DNA of 9,933 nt from Treponema sp. UBA4326 (GCA_002393835.1 DGTW01000309.1:1-9933), one strand, 5' to 3'; counted from the first letter of the stretch, positions 1 to 7,038 are shown. The notes: generated by a model from the letters alone, not told the origin. Translations and numbers: made by a program.

Positions 1-2
1 AC

Positions 3-1091
3 TCCTCCGGAAATAAAATCAGCTACGGAGAGCATATCCTTGATATTCTTATGTCCCAGGGTGTGAATGTAAGCGCAATTTTCTGCCCGGAGCATGGTTT
101 CCGTGGAACTGAAGATGCCGGTGCTGACATCAAAAACTCCATCGACGAAAAGACAGGCGTGCCAATTCTTTCACTTTACGAAAATGCCAATTCACATGCC
201 CCCAGTGCGGAAAACATGAATAAATTCGATGTGCTTGTGGTTGACATGCAGGATGTGGGCTTGCGCTACTACACTTACTATCTGGTCCTTTATCATCTCA
301 TGGATGCATGTGCCGCTTACGGAAAGGAAGTCCTTATTTTGGACCGACCGAATCCAAACGGCTTTTATGTCGATGGCGGAATCCTAAAGAGCGGTTACGA
401 GTCAGGAGTGGGGCTTCTTCCTCTCCCTGTCGTTCACGGCCTTACTTGGGGAGAACTTGCAAAAATGATTAACGGGGAGGGCTGGCTTAAGGCCGGTAAA
501 AATGCCTGCCGCCTCACGGTGCTCCCCTGCAAAAACTACAGCCACTCCAGTCATTATGCCCTTATTCGTCCTCCTTCACCCAATATCAAGGACATGCGGG
601 CTGTCTATCTTTATGCCTCAACCTGCTTTTTTGAGAATACGATTGTTTCTGTAGGCAGGGGCACAGACTTCCCCTTTGAGGTCTATGGCAGCCCCTATTT
701 CAAGGAAATAAAAGAAAATGACTTCTCTTTCACTCCAAAAAGCATGAGCGGGGCTGTAAATCCTCCTTTTCTTGGCAAAATCTGCTACGGCCATGATTTG
801 CGTTCAAAGTCAATTAAGTCTATCTGGCTCGACGGAATCAATCTTTCTTACATCGAAGAAGCCTGGAAGTGCTCGCAAAATCTTACATCAGACAAAGCTC
901 CTCAGGAACATGCTGACTGGTTCTGGGGGAAATTCCCTGGCGGACAATATTGGATTGATTTGCTGAGCGGTTCTGATTCATTAAGAAAGCAGATTCAGGA
1001 AGGAAAATCAGCGGCAGAAATCAAGCAGAGCTGGAAAGAGGAACTTGAAGCCTTCATAAAAATGAGGAAAAACTATCTTCTATACCCATAA
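3..1091 (+). CDS. namZ: NamZ/DUF1343 family exo-beta-N-acetylmuramidase, 5'-truncated by window edge
   Basis: The frame is open to the left edge, so the start codon and any signal peptide lie outside the window. The ATG at 51 is internal: the 16 codons before it (ending HILDIL) continue the family alignment. Visible family features are the PEHGFRG motif about 29 residues in, then VVDMQDVGLRYYTY, LDRPNPNG, GLTWGELA and a C-terminal RKNYLLYP tail. Family members of about 400 residues (Bacillus YbbC, Tannerella NamZ) release terminal MurNAc from the non-reducing end of peptidoglycan fragments, for cell-wall recycling or scavenging. They are usually exported, which cannot be checked here. The intact C-terminus and lack of frameshifts suggest a working gene. 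A peptidoglycan amidase lies downstream, so a murein-turnover role fits. Family assignment is confident; substrate is inferred from the family. Confidence 0.88.
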   Translation, partial: SSGNKISYGEHILDILMSQGVNVSAIFCPEHGFRGTEDAGADIKNSIDEKTGVPILSLYENANSHAPSAENMNKFDVLVVDMQDVGLRYYTYYLVLYHLMDACAAYGKEVLILDRPNPNGFYVDGGILKSGYESGVGLLPLPVVHGLTWGELAKMINGEGWLKAGKNACRLTVLPCKNYSHSSHYALIRPPSPNIKDMRAVYLYASTCFFENTIVSVGRGTDFPFEVYGSPYFKEIKENDFSFTPKSMSGAVNPPFLGKICYGHDLRSKSIKSIWLDGINLSYIEEAWKCSQNLTSDKAPQEHADWFWGKFPGGQYWIDLLSGSDSLRKQIQEGKSAAEIKQSWKEELEAFIKMRKNYLLYP

Positions 1092-1139
1092 ATCCAAGTG
1101 TCTGATTGTTCGATTGCCATTTCTGTGATTGTCAATCTG

Positions 1140-1168
1140 TTGCAATTCATTTGCTAATGTCCTAAAAT
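1140..1168 (+). promoter_or_regulatory. Sigma-70-type promoter for the ATP-grasp gene
   Basis: TTGCAA (1140-1145) and TAAAAT (1163-1168) are separated by 17 bp, each one mismatch from consensus. Transcription would start near 1175, giving a leader of about 15 nt. A weak ribosome binding site, AAGG at 1175-1178, lies 11 nt before the ATG at 1190. No terminator was seen between the upstream stop codon and this promoter. Confidence 0.6.
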
Positions 1169-1189
1169 GCCAAAAAGGTATTTTTCCCA

Positions 1190-2833
1190 ATGATTGGACA
1201 GTCAAAAAACGATAAAGTATTGATTCTTGGTGCGGGACTCATGCAAAAGCCCGCAATTCTAGCCGCAAAGCATTTAGGCTTAAAGGCCGTCGTCGTCGAT
1301 GCGAACAAAAACGCTCTTGCCATTCCCTTAGCCGATGAATTTTTCCCGGTTGACCTTAAAGACCGGGCTTCTCTTCTTGAACTCGCAAAAAAACTGAACG
1401 AAAAGGGCGGCTTAAAAGGCATTTTTACCGCTGGCACAGATTTTTCAGCCAGCGTCTCCTATGTTGCCGAAAATTTAGGTCTTCCTGCTCATTCATTCGA
1501 AGCTGCCCTCAACGCCAGCGACAAGGTTCGCATGAGGGCCTGTTTTGAAAAAGCCGGGGTTCCCAGCCCGAAATTCCGTGAGCTGGACAGTTCTTCCTTG
1601 AATGACTCGCAAAATCTTATTTCTGATATAGAATTTCCAAAAGTCGTAAAGCCCTGCGACAACATGGGTGGGCGTGGTTGCCGTCTGGTGCGAAACCAAA
1701 AGGAATTCCTTCCCGCAGTAAGCCATGCCATCGAAAATTCCCGCACAGGCAGGGCAATTTTTGAAGATTACATGGAGGGTGCTGAATTCTCCATCGATTC
1801 CGTTGTCTACAATGGCACGCTCACAATCACGGGCTTTGCCGACCGTCACATTTTCTATCCGCCGTATTTCATTGAAATGGGACATTCCCTTCCTTCAAAG
1901 GCAGACATAAAAATCAAAAACGAGCTTATAGCCACATTTGCACTTGGAATTAAGGCTTTGGGGCTCACCTGCGGAGTCGCAAAGGCAGATATAAAATACA
2001 CCAAAAAAGGTCCCATGATTGGGGAAATTGCGGCGCGTCTTTCCGGCGGATATATGTCCGGCTGGACTTTTCCCTACGCCAGCGGAATGAATCTCACAGA
2101 AGAAGCCTTAAAAATTGCCGTCGGAAAGGAACCTGACTACCTTCTTTCAAACCGGGTTTCTCTTCCCTGGCAACCACACGAATCTGTAAAAGGCATGGCA
2201 CAGCCGTTTGAACTTTACGAAATCAGCAATACTCTCGTAAGCGCAGAGCGTGCCTGGCTTTCTATTCCTGGAAAGGTGTCAAAAATCTATGGCCTTGACC
2301 AGGTAAAGCAGATTTACGGTGTCCGTGATGTCCTGCCCAGGGCAAAAGAAGGGGACAGCGTAAAATTCCCGAGAAATAATGTTGAAAAGTGCGGAAACAT
2401 CATCGCCGTGGGAATAAATCACGAGCAGGCCTATAAGTCCGCCGAAGAGGCAATTTCAGAAATTGTCCTCAGGCTGGAGCCGAATAATTCCCAGACTCAG
2501 GACTTCCTGTCAGGAAAAAGCGAAATTGACGAGGAGGGCTTCCCTGTCTCGGCTTTTACATTCTGCCCCAAAAACGAGAATTCCCTTACGGTGGGAGAGG
2601 GAACGAAAATTCCTGCAAACGCAAAAACCAGCGACTATTTGCCGGAAAGCCTCATTCCCCTGGCCGATTCCTTGAAAGACTGGAATCACAGAAGCCTGAG
2701 GAAGACCCTTGAGAAATTCGATGAAATTTGCCCGGTTCACGGAGAGCTTGACGGAAAAAAATTCTGGTCAGCCCTTCTGCGGGGAGGAATTCAGGGTGCC
2801 CTTTATGTTGCCGACAATATAAATAATGTATAA
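1190..2833 (+). CDS. ATP-grasp family carboxylate-amine ligase, substrate unknown
   Basis: A 547-residue protein with ATP-grasp architecture. Residues 8-110 form the Rossmann-like pre-ATP-grasp domain (VLILGAGLMQKPAILAAKHLG, then VVVDAN). The ATP-grasp core spans about 115-320. It has the ATP-contacting lysine in PKVVKP (K154), a glycine-rich loop DNMGGRGCR (157-165), an EDYMEGAEFSID strand (192-203), and probable Mg-ligand segments AKADIKY (265-270) and GEIAARLSGGY (278-288, E279). Residues 325-430 resemble the C-terminal subdomain of biotin carboxylase and L-amino-acid ligase relatives. The last ~115 residues (433-547) match nothing I recognise. Such enzymes activate a carboxylate as an acyl-phosphate and join it to an amine, so an amino-acid or peptide ligase is likely. 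Neighbouring murein genes hint at a cell-wall substrate, but only by location. The start is supported by the promoter and AAGG. No signal peptide is seen, so it is probably cytoplasmic. Confidence 0.85.
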   Translation: MIGQSKNDKVLILGAGLMQKPAILAAKHLGLKAVVVDANKNALAIPLADEFFPVDLKDRASLLELAKKLNEKGGLKGIFTAGTDFSASVSYVAENLGLPAHSFEAALNASDKVRMRACFEKAGVPSPKFRELDSSSLNDSQNLISDIEFPKVVKPCDNMGGRGCRLVRNQKEFLPAVSHAIENSRTGRAIFEDYMEGAEFSIDSVVYNGTLTITGFADRHIFYPPYFIEMGHSLPSKADIKIKNELIATFALGIKALGLTCGVAKADIKYTKKGPMIGEIAARLSGGYMSGWTFPYASGMNLTEEALKIAVGKEPDYLLSNRVSLPWQPHESVKGMAQPFELYEISNTLVSAERAWLSIPGKVSKIYGLDQVKQIYGVRDVLPRAKEGDSVKFPRNNVEKCGNIIAVGINHEQAYKSAEEAISEIVLRLEPNNSQTQDFLSGKSEIDEEGFPVSAFTFCPKNENSLTVGEGTKIPANAKTSDYLPESLIPLADSLKDWNHRSLRKTLEKFDEICPVHGELDGKKFWSALLRGGIQGALYVADNINNV

Positions 2834-2925
2834 TGCATGATTTTTAATTCATAATTATTGAAGCGTAAAAACTAAGCGTTCATCATTATGGATTGAGAAT
2901 TATTATGCATTATGAATTGTGCATT
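2832..2925. repeat. AT-rich interrupted inverted repeat between ATP-grasp and amidase genes
   Basis: The outer arms AATGCA (2832-2837) and TGCATT (2920-2925) and the inner arms AATTCATAAT (2846-2855) and ATTATGAATT (2909-2918) are complementary and in matching order. The spacer between arm parts is 8 nt on the left and 1 nt on the right. Inside are a direct repeat AAGCGT (2861-2866, 2874-2879) and a second ATTATG-ATT copy (2885-2894). The element begins in the ATP-grasp stop codon and ends 2 bp before the amidase ATG. It has no GC-rich stem or T-run, so it is not a clear terminator. It could be a small dispersed repeat. Confidence 0.5.
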
Positions 2926-2927
2926 TT

Positions 2928-3956
2928 ATGAAGAAAACATTTCTATTTTTAACACTTTTATTTTCTCTCTTTTCGGTATACGCTCAGCCGGCAAATTTAA
3001 ATTTAATCACTGAGTCCGAAAAACTTGGTGCCAGCGTTTACTGGGATTCTTTAAGCGGGGCAGGTCTTTTGGAAAAAAACGGGCATCAGCTGTCTTTTCG
3101 TGCGGGGGACTCTTTCGTCCTTCAGGACTACAAAAAACTTGCCCTTACAGACGCTCCCGTTATAAAAGACGGCGTCCTTTATGTCACGAAAGCCTTCCTG
3201 GACAATGCAAACAAACTTTTCAAGACTGAAACAAACGAGAATAACGGATACAAAATCGGTGCCATACTGATTGATCCGGGTCATGGCGGAAAAGACCCCG
3301 GGGCTATGATGACCCATAACGTAAAGGGCAAAAAAATTACCGTAAAAGAAAAAGACGTGAATCTCTCTGTTGGAAAAATGCTCTATACCCGCTTAAAATC
3401 GGCCTATCCAGACAAAAAAATCCTTATGACGCGAAATACCGACAAATTCCTTTCGCTGGCCGAGAGAACGGAAATAGCCAACGGAGTCAAGCTTGGCGAA
3501 AAAGAAGCCATTCTTTATGTCTCCGTTCATGTCAATTCTTCCCTGGACAAAAAAGCCTCTGGCTATGAAGTCTGGTATCTTTCTCCGGGATACCGTCGCA
3601 CTGTCCTTGAAAAAACAGGTGATGTTGATAAAAACCTTTTCAATGTAATGAATTCAATGATGGAAGAGGAATATACGACCGAAAGCATACTCATCGCGAA
3701 ATTCATTATGGACGGAATCGCCGCTCAGGTGGGAAATCTTTCTTCTGCCCGGGGAATAAAGGCTGAGGAATGGTTTGTAGTCAAGAATTCAAATATGCCG
3801 GCTGTCCTTATTGAAGTTGGTTTCCTCTCAAATGAAAAAGAGGCCTTGCTTCTTGCCGACAATTCCTACTTGCAGAAAATGTCTCTTGGAATATATAATG
3901 GATTATCCGCTTTTGTAACGCATTTCGAGCGTTCCAGGGGATTCACTAATCACTAA
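2928..3956 (+). CDS. Secreted N-acetylmuramoyl-L-alanine amidase (Amidase_3 family)
   Basis: This 342-residue protein cleaves the amide bond between MurNAc and the stem peptide, acting in the periplasm. A signal peptide covers about residues 1-19 (MKK, then an LFLTLLFSLF core, cleavage near VYA-QPA). Residues 30-95 resemble the stalk/copper-amine-oxidase N-like domain common in such amidases. The Amidase_3 domain (110-335) has the zinc ligands H119 in IDPGHGGKDPG, E141 in KEKDVNL and H201 in VSVHVNSS, plus the catalytic E296 in VLIEVGFLSN, so it should be active. I chose the ATG at 2928 because it gives a standard signal peptide; an in-frame GTG at 2919 would only add three residues. Neither start has a Shine-Dalgarno site. 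The stop codon is 3 bp before the next gene, so the two are probably co-transcribed and translationally coupled. T. pallidum has, from memory, an amidase in the equivalent place. Confidence 0.9.
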   Translation: MKKTFLFLTLLFSLFSVYAQPANLNLITESEKLGASVYWDSLSGAGLLEKNGHQLSFRAGDSFVLQDYKKLALTDAPVIKDGVLYVTKAFLDNANKLFKTETNENNGYKIGAILIDPGHGGKDPGAMMTHNVKGKKITVKEKDVNLSVGKMLYTRLKSAYPDKKILMTRNTDKFLSLAERTEIANGVKLGEKEAILYVSVHVNSSLDKKASGYEVWYLSPGYRRTVLEKTGDVDKNLFNVMNSMMEEEYTTESILIAKFIMDGIAAQVGNLSSARGIKAEEWFVVKNSNMPAVLIEVGFLSNEKEALLLADNSYLQKMSLGIYNGLSAFVTHFERSRGFTNH

Positions 3957-3959
3957 ACC

Positions 3960-4424
3960 ATGAATTATAAAGAACTTTTAAGCAAAAAAAACATAATCAG
4001 AATACTCTTTTCCCTGCTTGCCCTTGCTGTCTTTTTTATTCTTTTCCCTGTTTTTTCTCATCTCGGAACGAACCGAAGGGTTTTTACTTATCCTGTTTCA
4101 GGTTCTGACAAATATCAAAAGGAAATCCGATATCTAAATTCACATCCAGTTCAGGGAAAAATCGCCTTTTATGTAGACGAGCTTATATTGGGACCGTCTT
4201 TTTACCGGGGCAGGGCGCTTTTTACTCCCGGAACGCATGTAGAGTACTGCTTTCTCAGGGAAAATTCCCTTTATGTAGGGCTTTCAAAAGAGGCCGTCCT
4301 GCAGGAAAACGGGGCTGTTGGCATCAAAGATGCTTGCGCTCTCTTTAAAAGCAACATCAAAATGAATTTTACAGGAATCAAAAATATAGAACTTTTTATT
4401 GATGGGAACTATATAGCTGACTGA
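3960..4424 (+). CDS. Membrane-anchored GerMN-like domain protein
   Basis: A 154-residue protein with one N-terminal transmembrane segment (about residues 12-33, preceded by positive charges), which would place the rest in the periplasm. Residues 66-152 resemble a GerMN domain: the strand GKIAFYVDE, LFTPGTHVEYCFLRENSLYVGLSKE, an amphipathic helix near 120-133, and GIKNIELFIDGNYI at the end. GerMN domains occur in sporulation/germination proteins and, in several phyla, beside peptidoglycan amidases, where they are thought to bind or recruit partners. The assignment rests on pattern similarity alone. The gene starts 3 bp after the amidase stop without a clear ribosome binding site, suggesting translational coupling and a shared function with the amidase. 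The stop codon lies in the loop of a small hairpin (4414-4434). Confidence 0.75.
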   Translation: MNYKELLSKKNIIRILFSLLALAVFFILFPVFSHLGTNRRVFTYPVSGSDKYQKEIRYLNSHPVQGKIAFYVDELILGPSFYRGRALFTPGTHVEYCFLRENSLYVGLSKEAVLQENGAVGIKDACALFKSNIKMNFTGIKNIELFIDGNYIAD

Positions 4425-4443
4425 AAATCAGCTAAAATTTTCA
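4414..4443 (+). terminator. Possible weak terminator or overlapping alternative hairpins before flaA
   Basis: TAGCTGA (4414-4420) pairs with TCAGCTA (4428-4434) around a 7-nt loop, followed by AAATTTT. A second, mutually exclusive stem joins TGAAAAT (4422-4428) with ATTTTCA (4437-4443) and ends directly at the flaA -35 box. The stem is short and the T-run is only four bases, so termination would be weak. Confidence 0.35.
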
Positions 4444-4472
4444 TTGACAAAATGCGTTATATGTTAGATACT
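4444..4472 (+). promoter_or_regulatory. Sigma-70-type promoter of flaA
   Basis: A perfect TTGACA (4444-4449) is followed after 17 bp by GATACT (4467-4472), four of six consensus bases. Transcription would start near 4479, giving a leader of about 42 nt that carries the AAAGGAG ribosome binding site. The promoter indicates that flaA can be expressed independently of the amidase pair upstream. No sigma-28-like element was seen. Confidence 0.65.
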
Positions 4473-4504
4473 GTAAGATATACAAGGCTACATCATTTGA
4501 GTAA

Positions 4505-4511
4505 AAAGGAG
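4505..4511 (+). promoter_or_regulatory. Strong Shine-Dalgarno site that fixes the flaA start
   Basis: AAAGGAG lies 9 nt before the ATG at 4521. It rules out the in-frame ATG at 4452, which lies inside the promoter spacer and would put about 23 unrelated residues ahead of the signal peptide. It is the only strong Shine-Dalgarno site seen ahead of a gene in this window. Confidence 0.8.
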
Positions 4512-4520
4512 CTTCGAAAA

Positions 4521-5657
4521 ATGAAGAAAACTTTAGTTTTATCGGCAGCATTGATGACGCTCGTGGGACTTTCATCTTTTGCAGAAGAGAGAACCCTTAT
4601 CGACTTCACAACGCTTAAGGCAGACATCGCAATCTGGCCAGAGGATTACGATGGAGAGAGAACAGAGAACCAGAACAAGCGAACCATTATGGATTACGCT
4701 ACAGCAGCTGGTGCATCTTTCAGCTCAGAGCAGAAATCGCTCATGAAATCTTCTCTCGCTCTCGACGAATGGGAAGTTGTTCTCAACAGCTCAGCTCAGA
4801 ATGTCGGCAGCTTGGCAAGATCAGTTGTTAAGGCAGCACCTGTTAGCGAAAATTCAAAGCAGCCATTCGCCGGTTCAGAAGTAATGGGCGTACGAGTTGT
4901 TTTCCCGTCAGGAGCTTACAATGCGAACGCAAAAATCGTTCCTCCGTTCAACATCCCTGCTTATGAGCCGTATTCAATAGCAGATGATAACGGTGACCGC
5001 CAGAAGGCAGAGTCTGCAGAAGGCGAGTCTTCAGGTCCAAAATATTTGTTTGAGGCTGACGATCCGTCAGACAAAGCTTCACCAGCTTATGGTCTCGTTA
5101 AAAATGTTGGCACAATCAAAAAGATTGCTGTTACAACAATGGGTATGAACTTCCCACATGGTCTTTGGGTTCTTATCAGCGACGCTGACAACATCACTCG
5201 CCGCTACTTCATGGGTTACCTCAACTTTGACGGTTGGAAGACTCTTGAATGGAACAACCCAGACTACATCACAGAAGTTCGCACACGCGAAATCCGCATT
5301 TACCCAATTTACCCACGCGGTGAGCCATTCGCAAAATTCGAAGGCTTCCAGATTACTCGTGATGCTTCACACATCGGCGATGACTTCATTGGTTACTTCA
5401 AAGATGTAAAAATCATCTACGATAAAGCAAACCTCACTTCAGAGCGCGACATTGCAGACGAAGACCTTTGGGGAATCATTGGTCGCCGAGAATCTGCTCG
5501 CCAGGCTCTCGAAATGTCTCGCTTCGGCAACAAACAGGTTAACCGCTATGTTGAGCGCCAGAAGATGGCTGTTGAAGAGAACTTCACTCCATCACTCAGC
5601 TCAGACGGCGATTCTAACGCTCAGTCAAATGGTGGTCAGGGTGCTGACGCAAAATAA
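4521..5657 (+). CDS. flaA: Flagellar filament outer-layer (sheath) protein FlaA
   Basis: A 378-residue exported protein. FlaA coats the FlaB core of spirochaete periplasmic flagella and affects filament stiffness and shape. The signal peptide is residues 1-21 (MKKTLVLSAALMTLVGLSSFA), with type I cleavage before EERTLIDF, a typical treponemal FlaA mature N-terminus. Family features include the DFTTLKADI segment, MGMNFPHGLWVLISD, EVRTREIRIYPIYPRGEPFAKFEGFQI, IGDDFIGYFKDVKIIYDKA and the late DLWGIIGRRESARQ region. The final ~20 residues are a low-complexity Ser/Gly/Asn/Gln tail. Codon use differs from the neighbours: it favours C-ending codons (AAC, TTC, TAC, ATC), CGC for Arg and CTC for Leu, as expected of a very abundant protein. 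Its own promoter, strong ribosome site and strong terminator agree with high monocistronic expression. Confidence 0.95.
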   Translation: MKKTLVLSAALMTLVGLSSFAEERTLIDFTTLKADIAIWPEDYDGERTENQNKRTIMDYATAAGASFSSEQKSLMKSSLALDEWEVVLNSSAQNVGSLARSVVKAAPVSENSKQPFAGSEVMGVRVVFPSGAYNANAKIVPPFNIPAYEPYSIADDNGDRQKAESAEGESSGPKYLFEADDPSDKASPAYGLVKNVGTIKKIAVTTMGMNFPHGLWVLISDADNITRRYFMGYLNFDGWKTLEWNNPDYITEVRTREIRIYPIYPRGEPFAKFEGFQITRDASHIGDDFIGYFKDVKIIYDKANLTSERDIADEDLWGIIGRRESARQALEMSRFGNKQVNRYVERQKMAVEENFTPSLSSDGDSNAQSNGGQGADAK

Positions 5658-5715
5658 GTAAAATCTAAAAGCTGATTGACAGCAACTGGCGTTAGTCAGT
5701 TTTCAAAGATTTTCT

Positions 5716-5748
5716 AAAAACCGTCTGATTAGTCAGACGGTTTTTTTT
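5716..5748 (+). terminator. Strong intrinsic terminator after flaA
   Basis: CCGTCTGA (5721-5728) and TCAGACGG (5733-5740) form a perfect 8-bp stem with a TTAG loop, followed by eight T (5741-5748). Five A before the stem (5716-5720) can extend it by A-T pairs, so it might also work on the opposite strand. Confidence 0.92.
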
Positions 5749-5752
5749 ATGC

Positions 5753-5780
5753 TTGCTTTTATTTAATTTTATGTTAAAAT
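5753..5780 (+). promoter_or_regulatory. Extended -10 promoter of the RelA/SpoT-TPR gene, probably leaderless
   Basis: TTGCTT (5753-5758) is followed after 16 bp by TAAAAT (5775-5780), which is preceded by the extended -10 dinucleotide TG (5772-5773). Only 7 nt (5781-5787) separate the -10 from the ATG at 5788, so transcription should start at or within a base or two of the start codon. No Shine-Dalgarno sequence is present. Confidence 0.6.
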
Positions 5781-5787
5781 TCAATTC

Positions 5788-7038
5788 ATGGATAATTTTG
5801 TGAATTCGTTGCCGAGTAAAAACAATATAAAATCAACCTATGAGTCTTATAAGCCTGTTCTATCAGAAATTATGTCTAAGATAGAGGAAAAACTTAGGAA
5901 GACAATCAAACTTGCATCTAATCCGACCTACAAATCGAGAGTAAAATCATTCAATAGCTATTACCGAAAGGTTCTCCGCTTAAAGTCTGACGAAGCCGAA
6001 AAAAATAATTTTGTCGAGCTTACCGACATGATGGGAATCCGGGTTATTTGCGCATTTCTTGAAGACCTTAGTGAAGTAGAGCAGCAGATTAAAGAAAATT
6101 TTGTCGTTAAGGAAGTCGAGTATAAGGGTGCTCAGCAGTCTTTCCGTGAATTCGGCTATGAGTCCGTTCATGTGCTTGTTTCCATTCCCAAGGACTGTAT
6201 GCCAAAAAAATGTTCCCTGCCTCTTCCCGAGAGCCTGGTCTGTGAAATTCAAATCCGTACCATTTTGCAGGATGCCTGGGCTGAAGTAGAGCATGAGCTT
6301 ATCTATAAGTCTGAATTCACTCCCTTTGACATGCCTCTTCGCCGCAAGCTCGCTTCAATGAATGCAAGCCTTACTTTGGCTGACATTATCTTTCAGGAAA
6401 TCCGTGATTATCAGAAAAAGCTGCAGGGGGAAGTTGAGGCTCGCCGGGCTTCCTTTTACGAAAAGGCAGACGAGCTTACCCTCACCACAAGCAGCAAGAA
6501 AATCGAAAGCCTTGAGCCAAAAAGTATCAGTCGGGTTTCTCCCTATGTTCACGGTACTATTGATGATATGATTCTTGAGGCCATTCAGGCTCACAATCAC
6601 GGAGACTTGGAAAAGGCCGTAGAGATTTACAGTATAATAATCAATTCTGAGCCAACGCCACCTGCTCCCGTACTTGCTGTCATTCACAAGCACAGGGGAA
6701 TGGCCTATTTTTCTCAGAATAATTACACTGCCTCTCTTGAGGATTTTCAGAAAAGCGTCGTCTATGACTCGAATGCCTTCCGTTCTTACTATTATATCGG
6801 AATTGTCCTTAGTATTATGAACAAGCACGAAGAGGCCATAGAAGCCTACACTGAGTCAATCAGAATTAACGAATATCAGTCTCATGCCCATTTCAGGAGG
6901 GCTGTTTCTTATTACAAACTTGGTGACTTTGACAATTCCCTGAAAGATTTGACAGATGCCCAGAGCCTCGGCCTAAATGATTCAGAAACTGAAAGCCTTC
7001 ACGCAAAACTAATGGAAAAATTCGGAATGAAAATGTAA
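5788..7038 (+). CDS. RelA/SpoT-domain nucleotide pyrophosphokinase with C-terminal TPR repeats
   Basis: A 416-residue, probably cytoplasmic protein. Residues ~20-210 are a RelA/SpoT synthetase domain. Its motifs are R51-x-K53-x3-S57-x3-K61, DMMGIRV (metal-binding D80), GYESVH (Y124, expected to stack on the acceptor nucleotide) and EIQIRTILQDAWAEVEHELIYK (E153). All residues expected for pyrophosphate transfer are present. There is no HD hydrolase domain and no TGS/ACT region, so it resembles a synthetase-only small alarmone synthetase. A helical, charged segment (205-235) leads to tetratricopeptide-like repeats at about 258-395, seen best in HKHRGMAYFSQNNYTASLEDF, YYIGIVLSIMNKHEEAIEAY and HFRRAVSYYKLGDFDNSL. 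The likely reaction is ATP plus GDP/GTP to (p)ppGpp. A tRNA-targeting toxSAS activity cannot be excluded, but no antitoxin gene is adjacent. The TPRs probably bind a protein regulator. Confidence 0.87.
   Translation: MDNFVNSLPSKNNIKSTYESYKPVLSEIMSKIEEKLRKTIKLASNPTYKSRVKSFNSYYRKVLRLKSDEAEKNNFVELTDMMGIRVICAFLEDLSEVEQQIKENFVVKEVEYKGAQQSFREFGYESVHVLVSIPKDCMPKKCSLPLPESLVCEIQIRTILQDAWAEVEHELIYKSEFTPFDMPLRRKLASMNASLTLADIIFQEIRDYQKKLQGEVEARRASFYEKADELTLTTSSKKIESLEPKSISRVSPYVHGTIDDMILEAIQAHNHGDLEKAVEIYSIIINSEPTPPAPVLAVIHKHRGMAYFSQNNYTASLEDFQKSVVYDSNAFRSYYYIGIVLSIMNKHEEAIEAYTESIRINEYQSHAHFRRAVSYYKLGDFDNSLKDLTDAQSLGLNDSETESLHAKLMEKFGMKM

Noticed and set aside
1092..1139. Terminator after the NamZ gene
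   Set aside because: The segment contains several GATTG/CAATC motifs, but only short imperfect pairings and no T-run.
1493..1885. 130-codon open frame on the minus strand
   Set aside because: It is antisense to the ATP-grasp core, which has clear family motifs; the minus-strand product resembles no protein family.
4452..4520. Longer flaA reading frame starting at an upstream ATG
   Set aside because: This ATG lies within the promoter spacer (TTGACA at 4444-4449, GATACT at 4467-4472). The extra residues would precede a standard signal peptide, and a strong AAAGGAG sits 9 nt before the ATG at 4521.
5684..5736. Attenuator-like element from the repeated TTAGTCAG (5692-5699 and 5729-5736)
   Set aside because: The upstream copy is a direct repeat that matches part of the terminator right arm, but its pairing with the left arm would be only about four bases, too weak for a credible antiterminator.
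6355..6828. 157-codon open frame on the minus strand
   Set aside because: It lies antisense to the RelA/SpoT-TPR gene, has no recognisable domain and no start signals, and is explained by the codon composition of the sense gene.
5788..7038. Toxin-antitoxin (toxSAS) system
   Set aside because: No small antitoxin gene lies on either side, the flanking genes are flaA and a repair helicase, and the TPR extension is not diagnostic. It is kept only as an alternative for the enzyme activity.
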